From: Pedobacter steynii
Lineage (GTDB): Bacteria > Bacteroidota > Bacteroidia > Sphingobacteriales > Sphingobacteriaceae
DNA length: 64,000 nt
Assembly (NCBI RefSeq): GCF_001721645.1
Contig: NZ_CP017141.1
Span: 4,836,001 to 4,900,000 of the forward strand
Direction of reading: 5' to 3'
In this document: positions 53,566 to 62,394 of the stretch, piece by piece
How positions within the stretch are numbered: the first letter of the stretch is position 1
Layout of the letters: every line of letters begins with the position of its first letter
The notes under the pieces: model-generated
The model's input: the letters and a program-made list of their open reading frames with translations, nothing else
Database searches by the model: none
Told to the model about the DNA's origin: nothing
Translations under genes and position numbers: made by a program

Positions 53566-54807
53566 ATGGAATTAGACGATAACGAGTTTGATGCCGCCTT
53601 TAGAAAAAGGGTGTTCGATGCTGATCCACAGTTTGAGGAAGCGGCATGGGACAAAATGGAACATAAACTCAGAAGAAGAGAACGTGTAGTTCTGTTCAGG
53701 AAGGGGAGTGTGGTGTTATCGCTGTTGCTTTTAGTTGGATTGATCGGATATTATTCTTTTGATAAATCAGGCCCGAAAAAAAATAAACCCGAGCTGGTTA
53801 AAGAAATAAAAGGAGTTCAGGAGAAAAAAGAGTCGATACCTGGAAATGAAGAACTGAGGTCTGGAAATAAAGAGGTATTGCCTGAAGATGATGGGTTAAA
53901 GATTGGAAATGAAAGTCTGTTGTCTGAAAACAGATCAGGAACTCAGCATCAGCTTAATGGAACAAGGCTTATCGAAGAAGAAATTGCTGCAAATGGTGCA
54001 GAGCAGGTTAACAGGGCAGGGCAAACTAAATATCTGGCTGAGCTGAAAAAAACGGATTTGAATGCTACCCATGTATTTGGAGAATCAAAACTTGCAGGAC
54101 TTTCTTTAACTCCTTACGACCATACAGGCCCGTCCGGATTATCCAAACAAACTGAACCTGTTGTAAATAAAGCTGCGGAGGCCGACAAAAAGAAAATCAG
54201 GACAAATTTAAAAAGACCTGTTCCGATGAGCCTTGCTTTAAGCGCAGGACCTGAGTTTAACTCTGCTTCGTCACTCATTGGTGGTAAGGGAGGTTTTAAT
54301 GCAGGACTGACTTTCAGTATGGGAATTGCAAAGAATTTCAGGCTTCAGACCGGACTTAAATATAGTGTTAAAGATTATGCAACGGATAGTTATGCCTATC
54401 GCATGAGAAATTCAAAAATTCCGGGATTGATATCCGGAATTGATGCTTCCTGTGCGGTGTTGGAAATTCCGTTGATCGCCTCCTATACGGTGGCAGAGAA
54501 TCAGCAAAGGAGTATAGACCTGAACCTTGGGCTTTCCAGTTATCTGATGCTGAAAGAAGATTATACATTTAAATATACACCCGGATCGGGAATAGCAGAT
54601 CGTCTGGTGGAGAAAAGGAATGCGAATCAACACCTGATGAGTGTGGTTGATCTTTCCGCTACTTACTTTATCAAACTGAAAACCGAGAAATTTAAAATAG
54701 GAGTAGAGCCTTTCGTTAAGATACCATTAACGGGGGTTGGTGAAGGTAAAGTGAACCTGAAATCAAGTGGGATTTCTTTAAAAATACGCTATGACCTGGA
54801 TAAATAA
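53566..54807 (+). CDS. Membrane-spanning protein with anti-sigma-like N-terminus and beta-barrel C-terminus
   Basis: 413 residues. The N-terminal 40 residues (ELDDNEFDAAFRKRVFDADP, EEAAWDKMEHKL) resemble the cytoplasmic module of anti-sigma-like proteins encoded after ECF sigma factors. One TM follows at about 45-63 (VVLSLLLLVGLIGYYSF), then a charged, low-complexity periplasmic linker to about 215. The C-terminal 190 residues (SLALSAGPEFNSASSLIGGK, FRLQTGLKYSVKDYATDS) read as an outer-membrane-barrel-like domain. Spanning both membranes is an inference. It likely controls the sigma factor 53 bp upstream. Confidence 0.8.
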   Translation: MELDDNEFDAAFRKRVFDADPQFEEAAWDKMEHKLRRRERVVLFRKGSVVLSLLLLVGLIGYYSFDKSGPKKNKPELVKEIKGVQEKKESIPGNEELRSGNKEVLPEDDGLKIGNESLLSENRSGTQHQLNGTRLIEEEIAANGAEQVNRAGQTKYLAELKKTDLNATHVFGESKLAGLSLTPYDHTGPSGLSKQTEPVVNKAAEADKKKIRTNLKRPVPMSLALSAGPEFNSASSLIGGKGGFNAGLTFSMGIAKNFRLQTGLKYSVKDYATDSYAYRMRNSKIPGLISGIDASCAVLEIPLIASYTVAENQQRSIDLNLGLSSYLMLKEDYTFKYTPGSGIADRLVEKRNANQHLMSVVDLSATYFIKLKTEKFKIGVEPFVKIPLTGVGEGKVNLKSSGISLKIRYDLDK

Positions 54808-55351
54808 CATAAAAAGGCTGCTCCTTGCAGGAGTCTTTTTAGCCATTCAGCTAAATGCTACAGCACAGAACTTTCTCGGCAAAAATATTAAGCTGGCATT
54901 GTATTCCTCTACACCATTGGAAGACATCCGTGCAGTGAGTAATAAGTGTAGTGGGGTAATCATTAAGGAGCGAAGGGAAATCGCTTTTCAGGTACCGATA
55001 ACGAGTTTTGAGTTTGATCGTAAACTAATGCAGGAGCATTTTAACGAGAATTATATGGAGAGTGAACGCTATCCACAGGCAAAATTTAAGGGGGTTATTG
55101 ATCCGGGACCGGATCTGGGTAAAGATGGGGTGTATCAGGTAACGGCGACTGGAATATTAACCGTTCATGGCGTAGATAAAAAAAGAACAATTCCTGGAAA
55201 GATCAGCATCAGTAATGGAGAAATACAGGTTTCTGCAGCATTTAAAGTAGCCTGTGTGGACCATAAAATTAAGATTCCAAAGCTGATGTTCACGAAAATT
55301 GCAGAGCAGATCAATATCAAAGTAGAGGGTAAGTTTAATCAGTTAAAATAA
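54791..55351 (+). CDS. YceI family periplasmic protein
   Basis: 186 residues with a signal peptide (LLLAGVFLAIQLNATAQ). The YceI lipocalin-like core is recognisable: SFEFDRKLMQEHFNENYMES, YPQAKFKGVI, GILTVHGVDKKRTIPG. YceI proteins bind isoprenoid/lipid chains in a beta-barrel. Its start lies 17 bp inside the upstream gene and its end is 8 bp from the DUF5777 gene, so it is within one operon. Confidence 0.9.
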   Translation: MTWINNIKRLLLAGVFLAIQLNATAQNFLGKNIKLALYSSTPLEDIRAVSNKCSGVIIKERREIAFQVPITSFEFDRKLMQEHFNENYMESERYPQAKFKGVIDPGPDLGKDGVYQVTATGILTVHGVDKKRTIPGKISISNGEIQVSAAFKVACVDHKIKIPKLMFTKIAEQINIKVEGKFNQLK

Positions 55352-55359
55352 TAAGCATC

Positions 55360-56298
55360 ATGAAAAAGTTTAGACGATTTCTGGTTCCCATATTGCTGAT
55401 CGCTGCCGGTGCCCATGCACAGGATGCAGACTCGCTGTTGAAGACATTGGACAGTGTAGATAAGAAGGAAAAAATAGCCGCTACCTTCAAATCAACACAT
55501 GTGGTCTTGTCTCATTCTACAGAAACGGAAAAGAAACATGACCTGGATTTACGCATCAGGCACCACTTTGGTGATATTGGCGGAAAATTTGGAAGTGCAC
55601 ATACCCTATACGGCCTGGATGTAGCTTCCGATTTGTTTATCGGATTGGATTATGGAGTGTCTGATCGTTTTACCGTAGGAGTGGGCAGAAGCAAACAGGA
55701 GGAAATGTTTAACTTCTCCGGGAAATATAAGCTGCTGCAACAGGATCTGGCCAAAACGATGCCGATAAACCTGACCCTGTTTGCACAAATGGGCTGGATT
55801 GCCCGAGAGCCGTTTAGCGAAAACGAGTTTTCTAAATATAGCGACCGTTTTTCCTGGATTTTTCAATCCATCATCTCCAGGAAAATTTCTTCCAGGCTTT
55901 CTTTACAGGTAATGCCGGGGCTGACGCTCAGAAAGAATGTCTCTGATACCAGAGATCCGGAAGCCCTGGTTTCTGTGGGGTTTGCCGGAAGAATGAAACT
56001 GACTAAACGTTTCTCTTTTGTAGCAGATTATACCCTGGTAAATGGCTTGTCGAGACCTACTGATCTGAGTCAGGCTTATTACAATCCGCTGGGGGTAGGG
56101 TTGGAAATTGAAACAGGCGGGCATATATTTTCCCTCAACTTTATGAATTCCGAATATATTCTGGAGAATAACTTTATCACCAATACTAAAAAATCATGGA
56201 CCAAGGGCGGCGTCAGGTTCGGCTTTACGATCTCCAGGAATTTCACCTTGTTTAAATCTAAAAATAAAGACCCGGATAAACGGTCAGATATCTACTAA
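55360..56298 (+). CDS. DUF5777 family beta-barrel protein
   Basis: 312-residue outer-membrane barrel with a signal peptide (FLVPILLIAAGAHAQ). Diagnostic pattern ATFKSTHVVLSHS, LDLRIRHHFGDIGG, LYGLDVASDLFIGLDYGVSD matches DUF5777. The family occurs beside YceI and cytochrome or Rieske proteins in Bacteroidota envelope electron-transfer gene sets (from memory of genome neighbourhoods). Function not established. Confidence 0.85.
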   Translation: MKKFRRFLVPILLIAAGAHAQDADSLLKTLDSVDKKEKIAATFKSTHVVLSHSTETEKKHDLDLRIRHHFGDIGGKFGSAHTLYGLDVASDLFIGLDYGVSDRFTVGVGRSKQEEMFNFSGKYKLLQQDLAKTMPINLTLFAQMGWIAREPFSENEFSKYSDRFSWIFQSIISRKISSRLSLQVMPGLTLRKNVSDTRDPEALVSVGFAGRMKLTKRFSFVADYTLVNGLSRPTDLSQAYYNPLGVGLEIETGGHIFSLNFMNSEYILENNFITNTKKSWTKGGVRFGFTISRNFTLFKSKNKDPDKRSDIY

Positions 56299-56308
56299 AC
56301 TAAAAATT

Positions 56309-56767
56309 ATGGAACGCGACGAATTTATCAAATCATTAGGATTTGGGCTGGCATTGGTATGCTCAGGATCCTGTTTTCAGGCATGTGGTGGCAAAGGTGA
56401 TACTGGTACACCGGACCCCACTCCAAATCCACCAGGAGGTGGCGGAAATACCGCTTCTGTGAACCTGGCTTCTCAACTGTTAGCCGTCGGCGACCAGGCG
56501 ACGGCAAATGGGGTGTTGTTCTTTAGAATTGCGGCAGGAAACACCAGCAGCTCTTTTGTAGCTACTGAAGCGCTCTGCCCGCATCAGCAAGGGGCATTGG
56601 TCTGGAAACAGAGCTTAAATAAGATCCAGTGTCAGTTGCATGCTTCAGAATATAGTACCAGCGGTGCCGTACTTCAGGGGCCACAGAATACAACCGGTAC
56701 GACGAGGACGTTGAAAATATACGCTACGGTAATCAGCAACAATACACTAACGGCAACTATTGCCTAG
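56309..56767 (+). CDS. Rieske [2Fe-2S] lipoprotein
   Basis: 152 residues. Lipoprotein signal with Cys26 (CFQAC-GG), a Pro/Gly linker (about residues 31-47), and a Rieske domain whose ligands are visible: Cys90 and His92 (CPH), Cys108 and His111 (CQLH). The two extra Cys that form a disulfide in bc1-type Rieske proteins are absent, which suggests a lower-potential ferredoxin-like cluster. Last gene of the sigma-factor cluster, 10 bp after DUF5777, and followed by a terminator. Confidence 0.9.
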   Translation: MERDEFIKSLGFGLALVCSGSCFQACGGKGDTGTPDPTPNPPGGGGNTASVNLASQLLAVGDQATANGVLFFRIAAGNTSSSFVATEALCPHQQGALVWKQSLNKIQCQLHASEYSTSGAVLQGPQNTTGTTRTLKIYATVISNNTLTATIA

Positions 56768-56787
56768 GTTTTTAGGGGAGGGGGATT

Positions 56788-56820
56788 GGGAAGAGACTTA
56801 CTGTCTCTTCCTTTTTTCTT
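56788..56820. terminator. Intrinsic terminator after the Rieske gene
   Basis: GGAAGAGAC (56789-56797) and GTCTCTTCC (56803-56811), a 9-bp perfect stem, 5-base loop and T6; 20 bp after the stop codon and abutting the end of the convergent acetyltransferase. Confidence 0.88.
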
Positions 56821-57366
56821 TTATTTTCCCTCCACGGACTGTTTTTCCTCAATGGGAATCTCGAAAAGCGCAAGCTCAATGTCTTCATAATGCTTCGGCA
56901 ATATGCTGGAAGCAGTAGGGATAATGTTTCCTAGATAACTGAACCCACATTTTTCATAATAGGCAATCAATCTGGGATTGTCGCCCCAGGTATCCATACG
57001 GATATATTCTTTACCCTTACCTGCAGCAAATACTTTTGCCCATTCCACAATTTCATTGACAAAATTGGCACCCCTGAATTTCGGATTGGTCACAATACGG
57101 TGAAGGTATATGGAAGGATCTGCGTCTTTCTCTTTCCAGATCAAAGGGTCATTGAAGTCTATGGCGAAGATACAGGCGATCTGTCCGTCGATGAGGATTT
57201 TCCATTGTCGCTGTTCGCTGAGTTCCCGCTCAATCAGGCTGCGCTCGAAACCCTGCCAGTGTTTATTAAATACGGTCTTCTGATAGGCAATAGCGGCATC
57301 GTATAATTCGAAAATCTGTTCTATGTCGTTTAAAGTAGAAGGAACTACCTGCATATTTTTTAACAT
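56821..57366 (-). CDS. GNAT family N-acetyltransferase
   Basis: 181 residues with a full GNAT core: IYLHRIVTNPKFRGANFVNEIVEW (motif A, acetyl-CoA loop) followed by IRMDTWGDNPRLIAYYEKCGF (motif B). Small, single-domain, no signal. Convergent with the Rieske operon; acceptor unknown. Confidence 0.88.
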   Translation of the reverse strand: MLKNMQVVPSTLNDIEQIFELYDAAIAYQKTVFNKHWQGFERSLIERELSEQRQWKILIDGQIACIFAIDFNDPLIWKEKDADPSIYLHRIVTNPKFRGANFVNEIVEWAKVFAAGKGKEYIRMDTWGDNPRLIAYYEKCGFSYLGNIIPTASSILPKHYEDIELALFEIPIEEKQSVEGK

Positions 57367-57491
57367 GTTTCTTAAATTGAATTAATGACAAAAGTCGTAA
57401 ATTTATTTTGAGGCAGACCGGTACAATTCCTGCTGATTTGAGCAGTACAGTTGTTCTTTTGTGTAGAACAAGGTTTTTTGTTTGCAAATGA

Positions 57492-57499
57492 TAAATTTG
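57492..57499 (+). promoter_or_regulatory. -7 promoter element of OsmC gene
   Basis: TAAATTTG matches TAnnTTTG, 28 bp before the OsmC start codon. No clear -33 TTTG at 19-20 bp. Confidence 0.4.
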
Positions 57500-57527
57500 A
57501 TTTGAAACACCCTAAAAATAAATTGAT

Positions 57528-57938
57528 ATGAAACGTAATGCAACAGCCGTTTGGAATGGCACAATTAAAGAAGGTGCAGGTCACCTGAGTACGGATAGTA
57601 AGGTATTAGACCAGACGCAATACTCTTTTAACAGTCGTTTTGCAGATGGTATCGGTACCAATCCGGAAGAACTGATGGCGGCGGCACATGCCGGTTGCTT
57701 TACCATGAAATTGAGCCTGGATCTGACTGAAGCAGGTTTTACACCAGGATCTCTGGAAACCAAGGCGACCATATCCCTGGATAATGGTGTGATTACCAGC
57801 TCACACCTGGTTTTGAAAGCCAGTGTTCCAGGAATCTCAGAGGAGCAGTTTCAGGAAATTACAGCCGGAGCTAAAGCAAACTGCCCGGTAAGTAAAGCTT
57901 ATGCCATGGAGATTACCCTGGATGCTTCATTGGTTTAA
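57528..57938 (+). CDS. OsmC-family peroxiredoxin
   Basis: 136 residues of the OsmC class: TNPEELMAAAHAGCFTMKLS contains the first catalytic Cys; AKANCPVSKAYAMEITLDA contains the second. These two-Cys proteins reduce organic hydroperoxides using lipoylated or thiol donors. Full length, cytoplasmic, transcribed alone from its own promoter element. Confidence 0.93.
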   Translation: MKRNATAVWNGTIKEGAGHLSTDSKVLDQTQYSFNSRFADGIGTNPEELMAAAHAGCFTMKLSLDLTEAGFTPGSLETKATISLDNGVITSSHLVLKASVPGISEEQFQEITAGAKANCPVSKAYAMEITLDASLV

Positions 57939-58045
57939 AACCAATCATGGTACCTGATCAGGGTACTTGTTAATGAATTCAGGTATTTTGAAACCCTCAG
58001 CTCCGGTCGTTTCGGGACTGACGGTTTTTTATTTGAAGTTCATTT

Positions 58046-58621
58046 TTAATACTGCTGTACCACAATGTTCCAATGCTGACTGCCGTCATGGTAAGAGCTG
58101 GCAACTTCAAATCCAGCCTTCTCATGTGATTTCATAGACACCAGATTTCTGGATACAATCTCTGTTACACATAGGGCATAGCGGTCTTCGACCAGGTTTT
58201 TTGTTTCCGCATATAAGCGATGAAGCAATCCCATTCCCCTGTAATCTGATGAAACACATACTTGTCCGCCGACGATATAACGGTACTCATTGAGTGCTTT
58301 GCCTTTATAACTGACTTTATCAAATTCATTGAACATGGGGATCAGCGAAGGTATTTTGTTCCGGAAACTCACTGGCATCGCTAAATTGTATCCAATCACT
58401 TTATCCTGATGCAGCGCGATTACCTGAGGCTCTTCGGCGGCCATTTCCTTCAGCAATTCCAATGTATGTTGTGCGAAGAGGAAACCCTGGTTTTCCTGAT
58501 GCTCTTCAGGTACAGCAGCGAGGTGATTGGCCTTTTGCAAGGCCAGGATCTGTTCAAACTCCTGGTCAGTTTTTGCCGGCCGGAAAATGATCTCTATGTT
58601 GTTTTCTCTATTGGGCGTCAT
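58046..58621 (-). CDS. GNAT family N-acetyltransferase
   Basis: 191 residues. The acetyl-CoA loop is QVCVSSDYRGMGLLHRLYAE, and the C-terminal part has MKSHEKAGFEVASSYHDG. The N-terminal strand begins IEIIFRPAKTDQEFEQILAL. Stand-alone gene; substrate unknown. Confidence 0.88.
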   Translation of the reverse strand: MTPNRENNIEIIFRPAKTDQEFEQILALQKANHLAAVPEEHQENQGFLFAQHTLELLKEMAAEEPQVIALHQDKVIGYNLAMPVSFRNKIPSLIPMFNEFDKVSYKGKALNEYRYIVGGQVCVSSDYRGMGLLHRLYAETKNLVEDRYALCVTEIVSRNLVSMKSHEKAGFEVASSYHDGSQHWNIVVQQY

Positions 58622-58773
58622 AATTCTTGTTTTTGCTTTTTATTCCCGAGGTAAAATAAAGAAATGCAAATCTTTTTGTACCATATCCGGACAAATTTTT
58701 GTTCAGATGATGATTTTGTTTTAAATGAGCGGGTTGATTGTAACGAAAATGATAAAAAATGCGGTGAATTGTC

Positions 58774-58810
58774 TATTTTAGGGTTTTTATCTAAAATAAA
58801 CCTCAAACCC
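58774..58810 (+). promoter_or_regulatory. Leader hairpins upstream of proB
   Basis: TATTTTAG (58774-58781) pairs with CTAAAATA (58791-58798). GGGTTT (58781-58786) could instead pair with AAACCC (58805-58810). The two are incompatible, so the leader could switch, but stems are short. Confidence 0.35.
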
Positions 58811-58833
58811 AAATAAAACTCAACCACAAAGAA

Positions 58834-59868
58834 ATGAATAAGCCGATACTTGTTTTGAAATTAGGCACTGCTTCCATCACGACTTCAAAAGGAGAACTTG
58901 ATGAGGGCGTCATTGCGGATGTTGCCGCTCAGGTAGCAAAGCTGGCTAAAGATTACCGGTTAATCCTGGTTTCTTCCGGTGCAGTTGCTGCAGGAAAGCA
59001 ATACATCAGGAATTACAAAGGGAAAATCTCTGAAAGAAAGGCTGCGGCCTCGATAGGGAACCCCATTTTGTTAAATACCTATTCAAAACATTTTCATCCC
59101 TATGGCATTCAAATGGCCCAGAGCTTGTGCGAACGCCAGCATTTCTCTAACAGAACCCAGTTTTTGCAACTCAAAGATACTTATGAGGAATTGTGGAAGA
59201 ACGGGCTGATCCCGATTGCCAATGAGAATGATGTGGTGAGCGACCTGGAGCTTAAGTTTTCAGATAACGATGAACTGGCCACACTATTGGGCGTTGGATT
59301 TGGTGCATCGCTGATTTTGCTGGGCACTTCTGTTCCCGGAGTATTGGATAAAGACGGAAAAGTAATTGATAAAATTGATTCCATTAATAATGATGTCTTT
59401 TCTCTCGCGGATAAGAAAACCTCCGACCTTGGACTGGGCGGAATGGTTTCCAAGCTTACATTTGCCCATCTGGCCTCTACAATGGGGATCAGGGTGGTGA
59501 TTTTTGGCATCCGTACGCCAAACGGCATTCTGGATGCAGTAGAAGAGAAAACAGGAACGGTATGTACGCCTAAAATCTGTTCTATTTCTGCCAGAAATAA
59601 ATGGCTGGCCAGCGGAAGTCTGGTTACAGGCAGATTGATGGTCGATGCTGGGGCCTGTGAGGCAATCAGGAAGCGCAAAAGTCTGCTGGCAGTTGGCGTG
59701 GTGGAAGTCGTAGAGCAGTTCGAAAATGGAGAAATATTTGAGATTGTGGACGACAAAAAAAATATTGTAGCAGTAGCCAGGGCAAAAGCATCTTCTGATG
59801 CGATCCTGAAAAATTTAAAACAACATAACCTCGAGATCGCCAATGCCAGCGATATCGTTATCCTGTAA
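58834..59868 (+). CDS. proB: Glutamate 5-kinase
   Basis: First enzyme of proline synthesis: phosphorylates L-glutamate to gamma-glutamyl phosphate. 344 residues: an amino-acid-kinase domain (VLKLGTASITTSKGELDE, LVSSGAVAAGKQ, IANENDVVSD, LGLGGMVSKL) and a C-terminal PUA domain (LASGSLVTGRLMVDAGACEA, SLLAVGVVEV). Proline feedback is known for the family. The gene is 5 bp upstream of proA. Confidence 0.93.
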   Translation: MNKPILVLKLGTASITTSKGELDEGVIADVAAQVAKLAKDYRLILVSSGAVAAGKQYIRNYKGKISERKAAASIGNPILLNTYSKHFHPYGIQMAQSLCERQHFSNRTQFLQLKDTYEELWKNGLIPIANENDVVSDLELKFSDNDELATLLGVGFGASLILLGTSVPGVLDKDGKVIDKIDSINNDVFSLADKKTSDLGLGGMVSKLTFAHLASTMGIRVVIFGIRTPNGILDAVEEKTGTVCTPKICSISARNKWLASGSLVTGRLMVDAGACEAIRKRKSLLAVGVVEVVEQFENGEIFEIVDDKKNIVAVARAKASSDAILKNLKQHNLEIANASDIVIL

Positions 59869-59873
59869 AGCAA

Positions 59874-61124
59874 ATGGAAACTATAGAAAATCAACTGATC
59901 AACGCTAAAAAAGCGAGGTATTCCATTGCTTCTTTAAGTGATGCCGGAAAACAAGAGGTCTTATTGCGTCTGGCCGCATTGATCTCCGGAAAATCAACGG
60001 AAATCATTGCAGAGAACTTAAAAGACCTGCAGAAAATGCCGGATACTGATCCTAAAAAGGACCGCCTGTTATTGAATGAGGCGCGTATCCTCGCATTGGT
60101 ACAGGGACTTAAAGATGTGGCTGCTTTACCTGATCCGACTAATCAGGTGATCTCGGAACGGACGATGGAAAATGGTTTGTTTATTCAGAAAAAGACGGTC
60201 GCCATCGGAGTGGTAGGCGTTATCTATGAATCCAGACCGAATGTGACCATTGATGTGGCTTCTTTATGTATCCGGTCTGGAAATGTATGTCTGCTGAGGG
60301 GCGGACAGGATGCTTATCATACCAATCTTTTCCTGGTTTCCCTTATTCAGCAGGTACTGAAAGAATCAGGACTGGATCCGAATGTGGTACAGCAGTTGCC
60401 GGCAGAGAGGAAATATATTCTGGATATTCTGCAGGCCGAGAAATACATCGATGTGATCATTCCCCGGGGATCAAATGAACTGATTGAATTTGTCCGCAAA
60501 AACGCCCTTGTGCCGGTCATAGAGACAGGTGCAGGTGTATGCCATACTTATATCGAAAAAACCGCCAGACTGCAGACAGGGGCGGAGATCGTTGTCAATG
60601 CCAAGGTCTCCCGTCCATCGGTTTGTAATGCCCTGGATACGGTATTGGTGGATGAGGAGATAGCCGGAGATTTTCTGGAGATTTTATCCCCTTTACTGGC
60701 TGCTCATCAGGTTGAAATTTTTGCAGATGAACAGGCCTTTCATCTTCTGGAAAAGAGCGGTTATCCCCATTTGGTTCTGGCTGCGGCGGAAGATTTCGGA
60801 AGAGAGTTTCTGGATTATAAATGTTCAGTTAAAGTCGTGAAAAATACAGCCGATGCGCTGAATCATATTGCCGATTTCTCGTCGAAACATTCGGAAGCAA
60901 TTGTGACTGAAGATTCCCTGCTGGCCACGCGCTTTCTGGAAGAAGTTGATGCCGCCGTGGTGTATTGGAATGCCTCTACCAGATTCACAGACGGACAGGT
61001 ATTTGGCCTTGGTGCAGAGATCGGAATTTCGACTCAAAAGTTGCATGCCAGAGGACCTTTTGCCCTGGAAAAACTGGTAACAGAAAAATGGGTGGTAAGA
61101 GGCGATGGGCAAATCAGGAATTAA
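59874..61124 (+). CDS. proA: Glutamate-5-semialdehyde dehydrogenase (gamma-glutamyl phosphate reductase)
   Basis: Second enzyme of the proline pathway: NADPH-dependent reduction of gamma-glutamyl phosphate. 416 residues, ALDH fold; motifs IGVVGVIYESRPNVTIDVAS, LLRGGQDAYHTN, catalytic Cys in IETGAGVCHTYIEK, and C-terminal FGLGAEIGISTQKLHARGP. Operon partner of proB with a 5-bp gap. proC is not in the window. Confidence 0.95.
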   Translation: METIENQLINAKKARYSIASLSDAGKQEVLLRLAALISGKSTEIIAENLKDLQKMPDTDPKKDRLLLNEARILALVQGLKDVAALPDPTNQVISERTMENGLFIQKKTVAIGVVGVIYESRPNVTIDVASLCIRSGNVCLLRGGQDAYHTNLFLVSLIQQVLKESGLDPNVVQQLPAERKYILDILQAEKYIDVIIPRGSNELIEFVRKNALVPVIETGAGVCHTYIEKTARLQTGAEIVVNAKVSRPSVCNALDTVLVDEEIAGDFLEILSPLLAAHQVEIFADEQAFHLLEKSGYPHLVLAAAEDFGREFLDYKCSVKVVKNTADALNHIADFSSKHSEAIVTEDSLLATRFLEEVDAAVVYWNASTRFTDGQVFGLGAEIGISTQKLHARGPFALEKLVTEKWVVRGDGQIRN

Positions 61125-61197
61125 CCTGTAGTTCCCCAATTCCCCACTTGGGAAAAAAGAAGGACATTTTTTTTAACTTAAATATCAGAAAATATCT

Positions 61198-61238
61198 GTA
61201 TTCAAGTATTTATACCTGAATACAGGTATAAATACTTG
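61198..61238 (+). promoter_or_regulatory. Overlapping inverted repeats upstream of histidine kinase
   Basis: CAAGTATTTATACCT (61203-61217) and its complement AGGTATAAATACTTG (61224-61238) form a perfect 15-bp repeat with a GAATAC spacer. GTATTCA (61198-61204) also pairs with TGAATAC (61217-61223), so the two hairpins compete. No T tract follows; operator or leader-RNA switch are both possible. Confidence 0.5.
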
Positions 61239-61287
61239 TTATGGCTTGACTTTTGAATAAATCAGGAAAAAATTCATCTCCTGGTAA

Positions 61288-62394
61288 ATGCAAAATAATT
61301 CAAGTAGTCCTCAGTCCTTACTTTTAAAAATGTTGGGAGAAATAGAGGATTACGCAATTCTGTTTCTGGATCAACACGGAAAGGTGGGCAGTTGGAATAA
61401 AGGTGCGGAAAAGATTAAGGGGTATTCTGCAGAGGAAATAAAGGGTATGGATTTCAGAAATTTCTATACGGAAGAGGCGAGGAAGAACAGGATTCCTGAT
61501 CTTTTGCTGGAGAAGGCCACTCAGAAAAAAAAAGTGCAGCACCGTGGCTGGCGGGTCAGAAAAGATGGAGGGCTATTCTGGGCTCATGTGACGATTACCA
61601 GTATTTATGATGAAGATAATAAGCTGATGGGCTTTTCTAAATTCACCCGCGACCTTACTGATAAGTTAAACGCGGAGAAGGCGCTGAAAGAGTATGCCCG
61701 CTTATTGGAATTCAGAAATAAGGAGCTGGAACAATTTGTTTATGTCGCTTCTCATGACTTACAGGAACCATTGTTAACGGTAAACAATTTTATCGGCCTG
61801 CTGAAAAAGGAATATGCGGAACTGTTTGATGAGAACGGGAATTTATACCTGAAGTATATCTCTGAGTCTACAGAGAAAATGAAATATTTAATTAAAGGTT
61901 TACTGGATTATGCGAGGTTGGGAACACCTGCGCCCAGGGAACTGGTAAATTGTAACCTGATACTGGAAGAGTTGAAATCAGAACTTTCAGAGGAAATTGC
62001 AGCTTCGGGAATGGTGATAGAATACGATCATCTTCCTGTAGTGTATGGATATGGACAGGCGTTAAAACAGCTTTTTCATCACCTGATCAGCAATTCCCTG
62101 AAGTTCAGGAAAAAGGATGTGCTTCCTAAGCTTCAGATTACTGCCGTAGAGGATGAGCAGTACTGGAACTTTGATTTTGCTGATAACGGTATCGGGATAG
62201 AAGGAAAGTTTAAAGAAAAGATTTTTTCGATTTTCCAGCGTCTCCATAGTCATGAGGACTATGAAGGATATGGAATCGGATTGTCGCATTGTAAGAAAAT
62301 AGTGGAGCTCCATGGGGGGGAGATCTTTGTTAAATCTGTCCTGGATCAAGGCAGTACGTTTTGTTTTAGCCTGAAAAACAATATATCCCAATGA
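61288..62394 (+). CDS. PAS domain sensor histidine kinase
   Basis: 368 residues: PAS domain (about 15-130, HGKVGSWNKGAEKIKGYSAEE, then a PAC-like GGLFWAHVTITSIYDED), a HisKA dimerisation helix with phospho-acceptor His156 in VASHDLQEPLL, and a HATPase_c domain (HHLISNSLKFR N-box, ADNGIGIEG G1, GYGIGLSHCKKIVELHGGE). No transmembrane segment, so it senses in the cytoplasm. The end overlaps the response regulator start (ATGA), coupling the pair. Confidence 0.93.
   Translation: MQNNSSSPQSLLLKMLGEIEDYAILFLDQHGKVGSWNKGAEKIKGYSAEEIKGMDFRNFYTEEARKNRIPDLLLEKATQKKKVQHRGWRVRKDGGLFWAHVTITSIYDEDNKLMGFSKFTRDLTDKLNAEKALKEYARLLEFRNKELEQFVYVASHDLQEPLLTVNNFIGLLKKEYAELFDENGNLYLKYISESTEKMKYLIKGLLDYARLGTPAPRELVNCNLILEELKSELSEEIAASGMVIEYDHLPVVYGYGQALKQLFHHLISNSLKFRKKDVLPKLQITAVEDEQYWNFDFADNGIGIEGKFKEKIFSIFQRLHSHEDYEGYGIGLSHCKKIVELHGGEIFVKSVLDQGSTFCFSLKNNISQ

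Noticed and set aside
57940..58045. Hairpin-like sequence with T run after OsmC (near 57990-58030)
   Set aside because: The best stem has two mismatches in eight pairs; not strong enough to call a terminator.
61130..61172. Short TTCCC/GGGAA stem and T8 after proA
   Set aside because: Only five base pairs, separated from the T run by about ten bases; a weak terminator at best.
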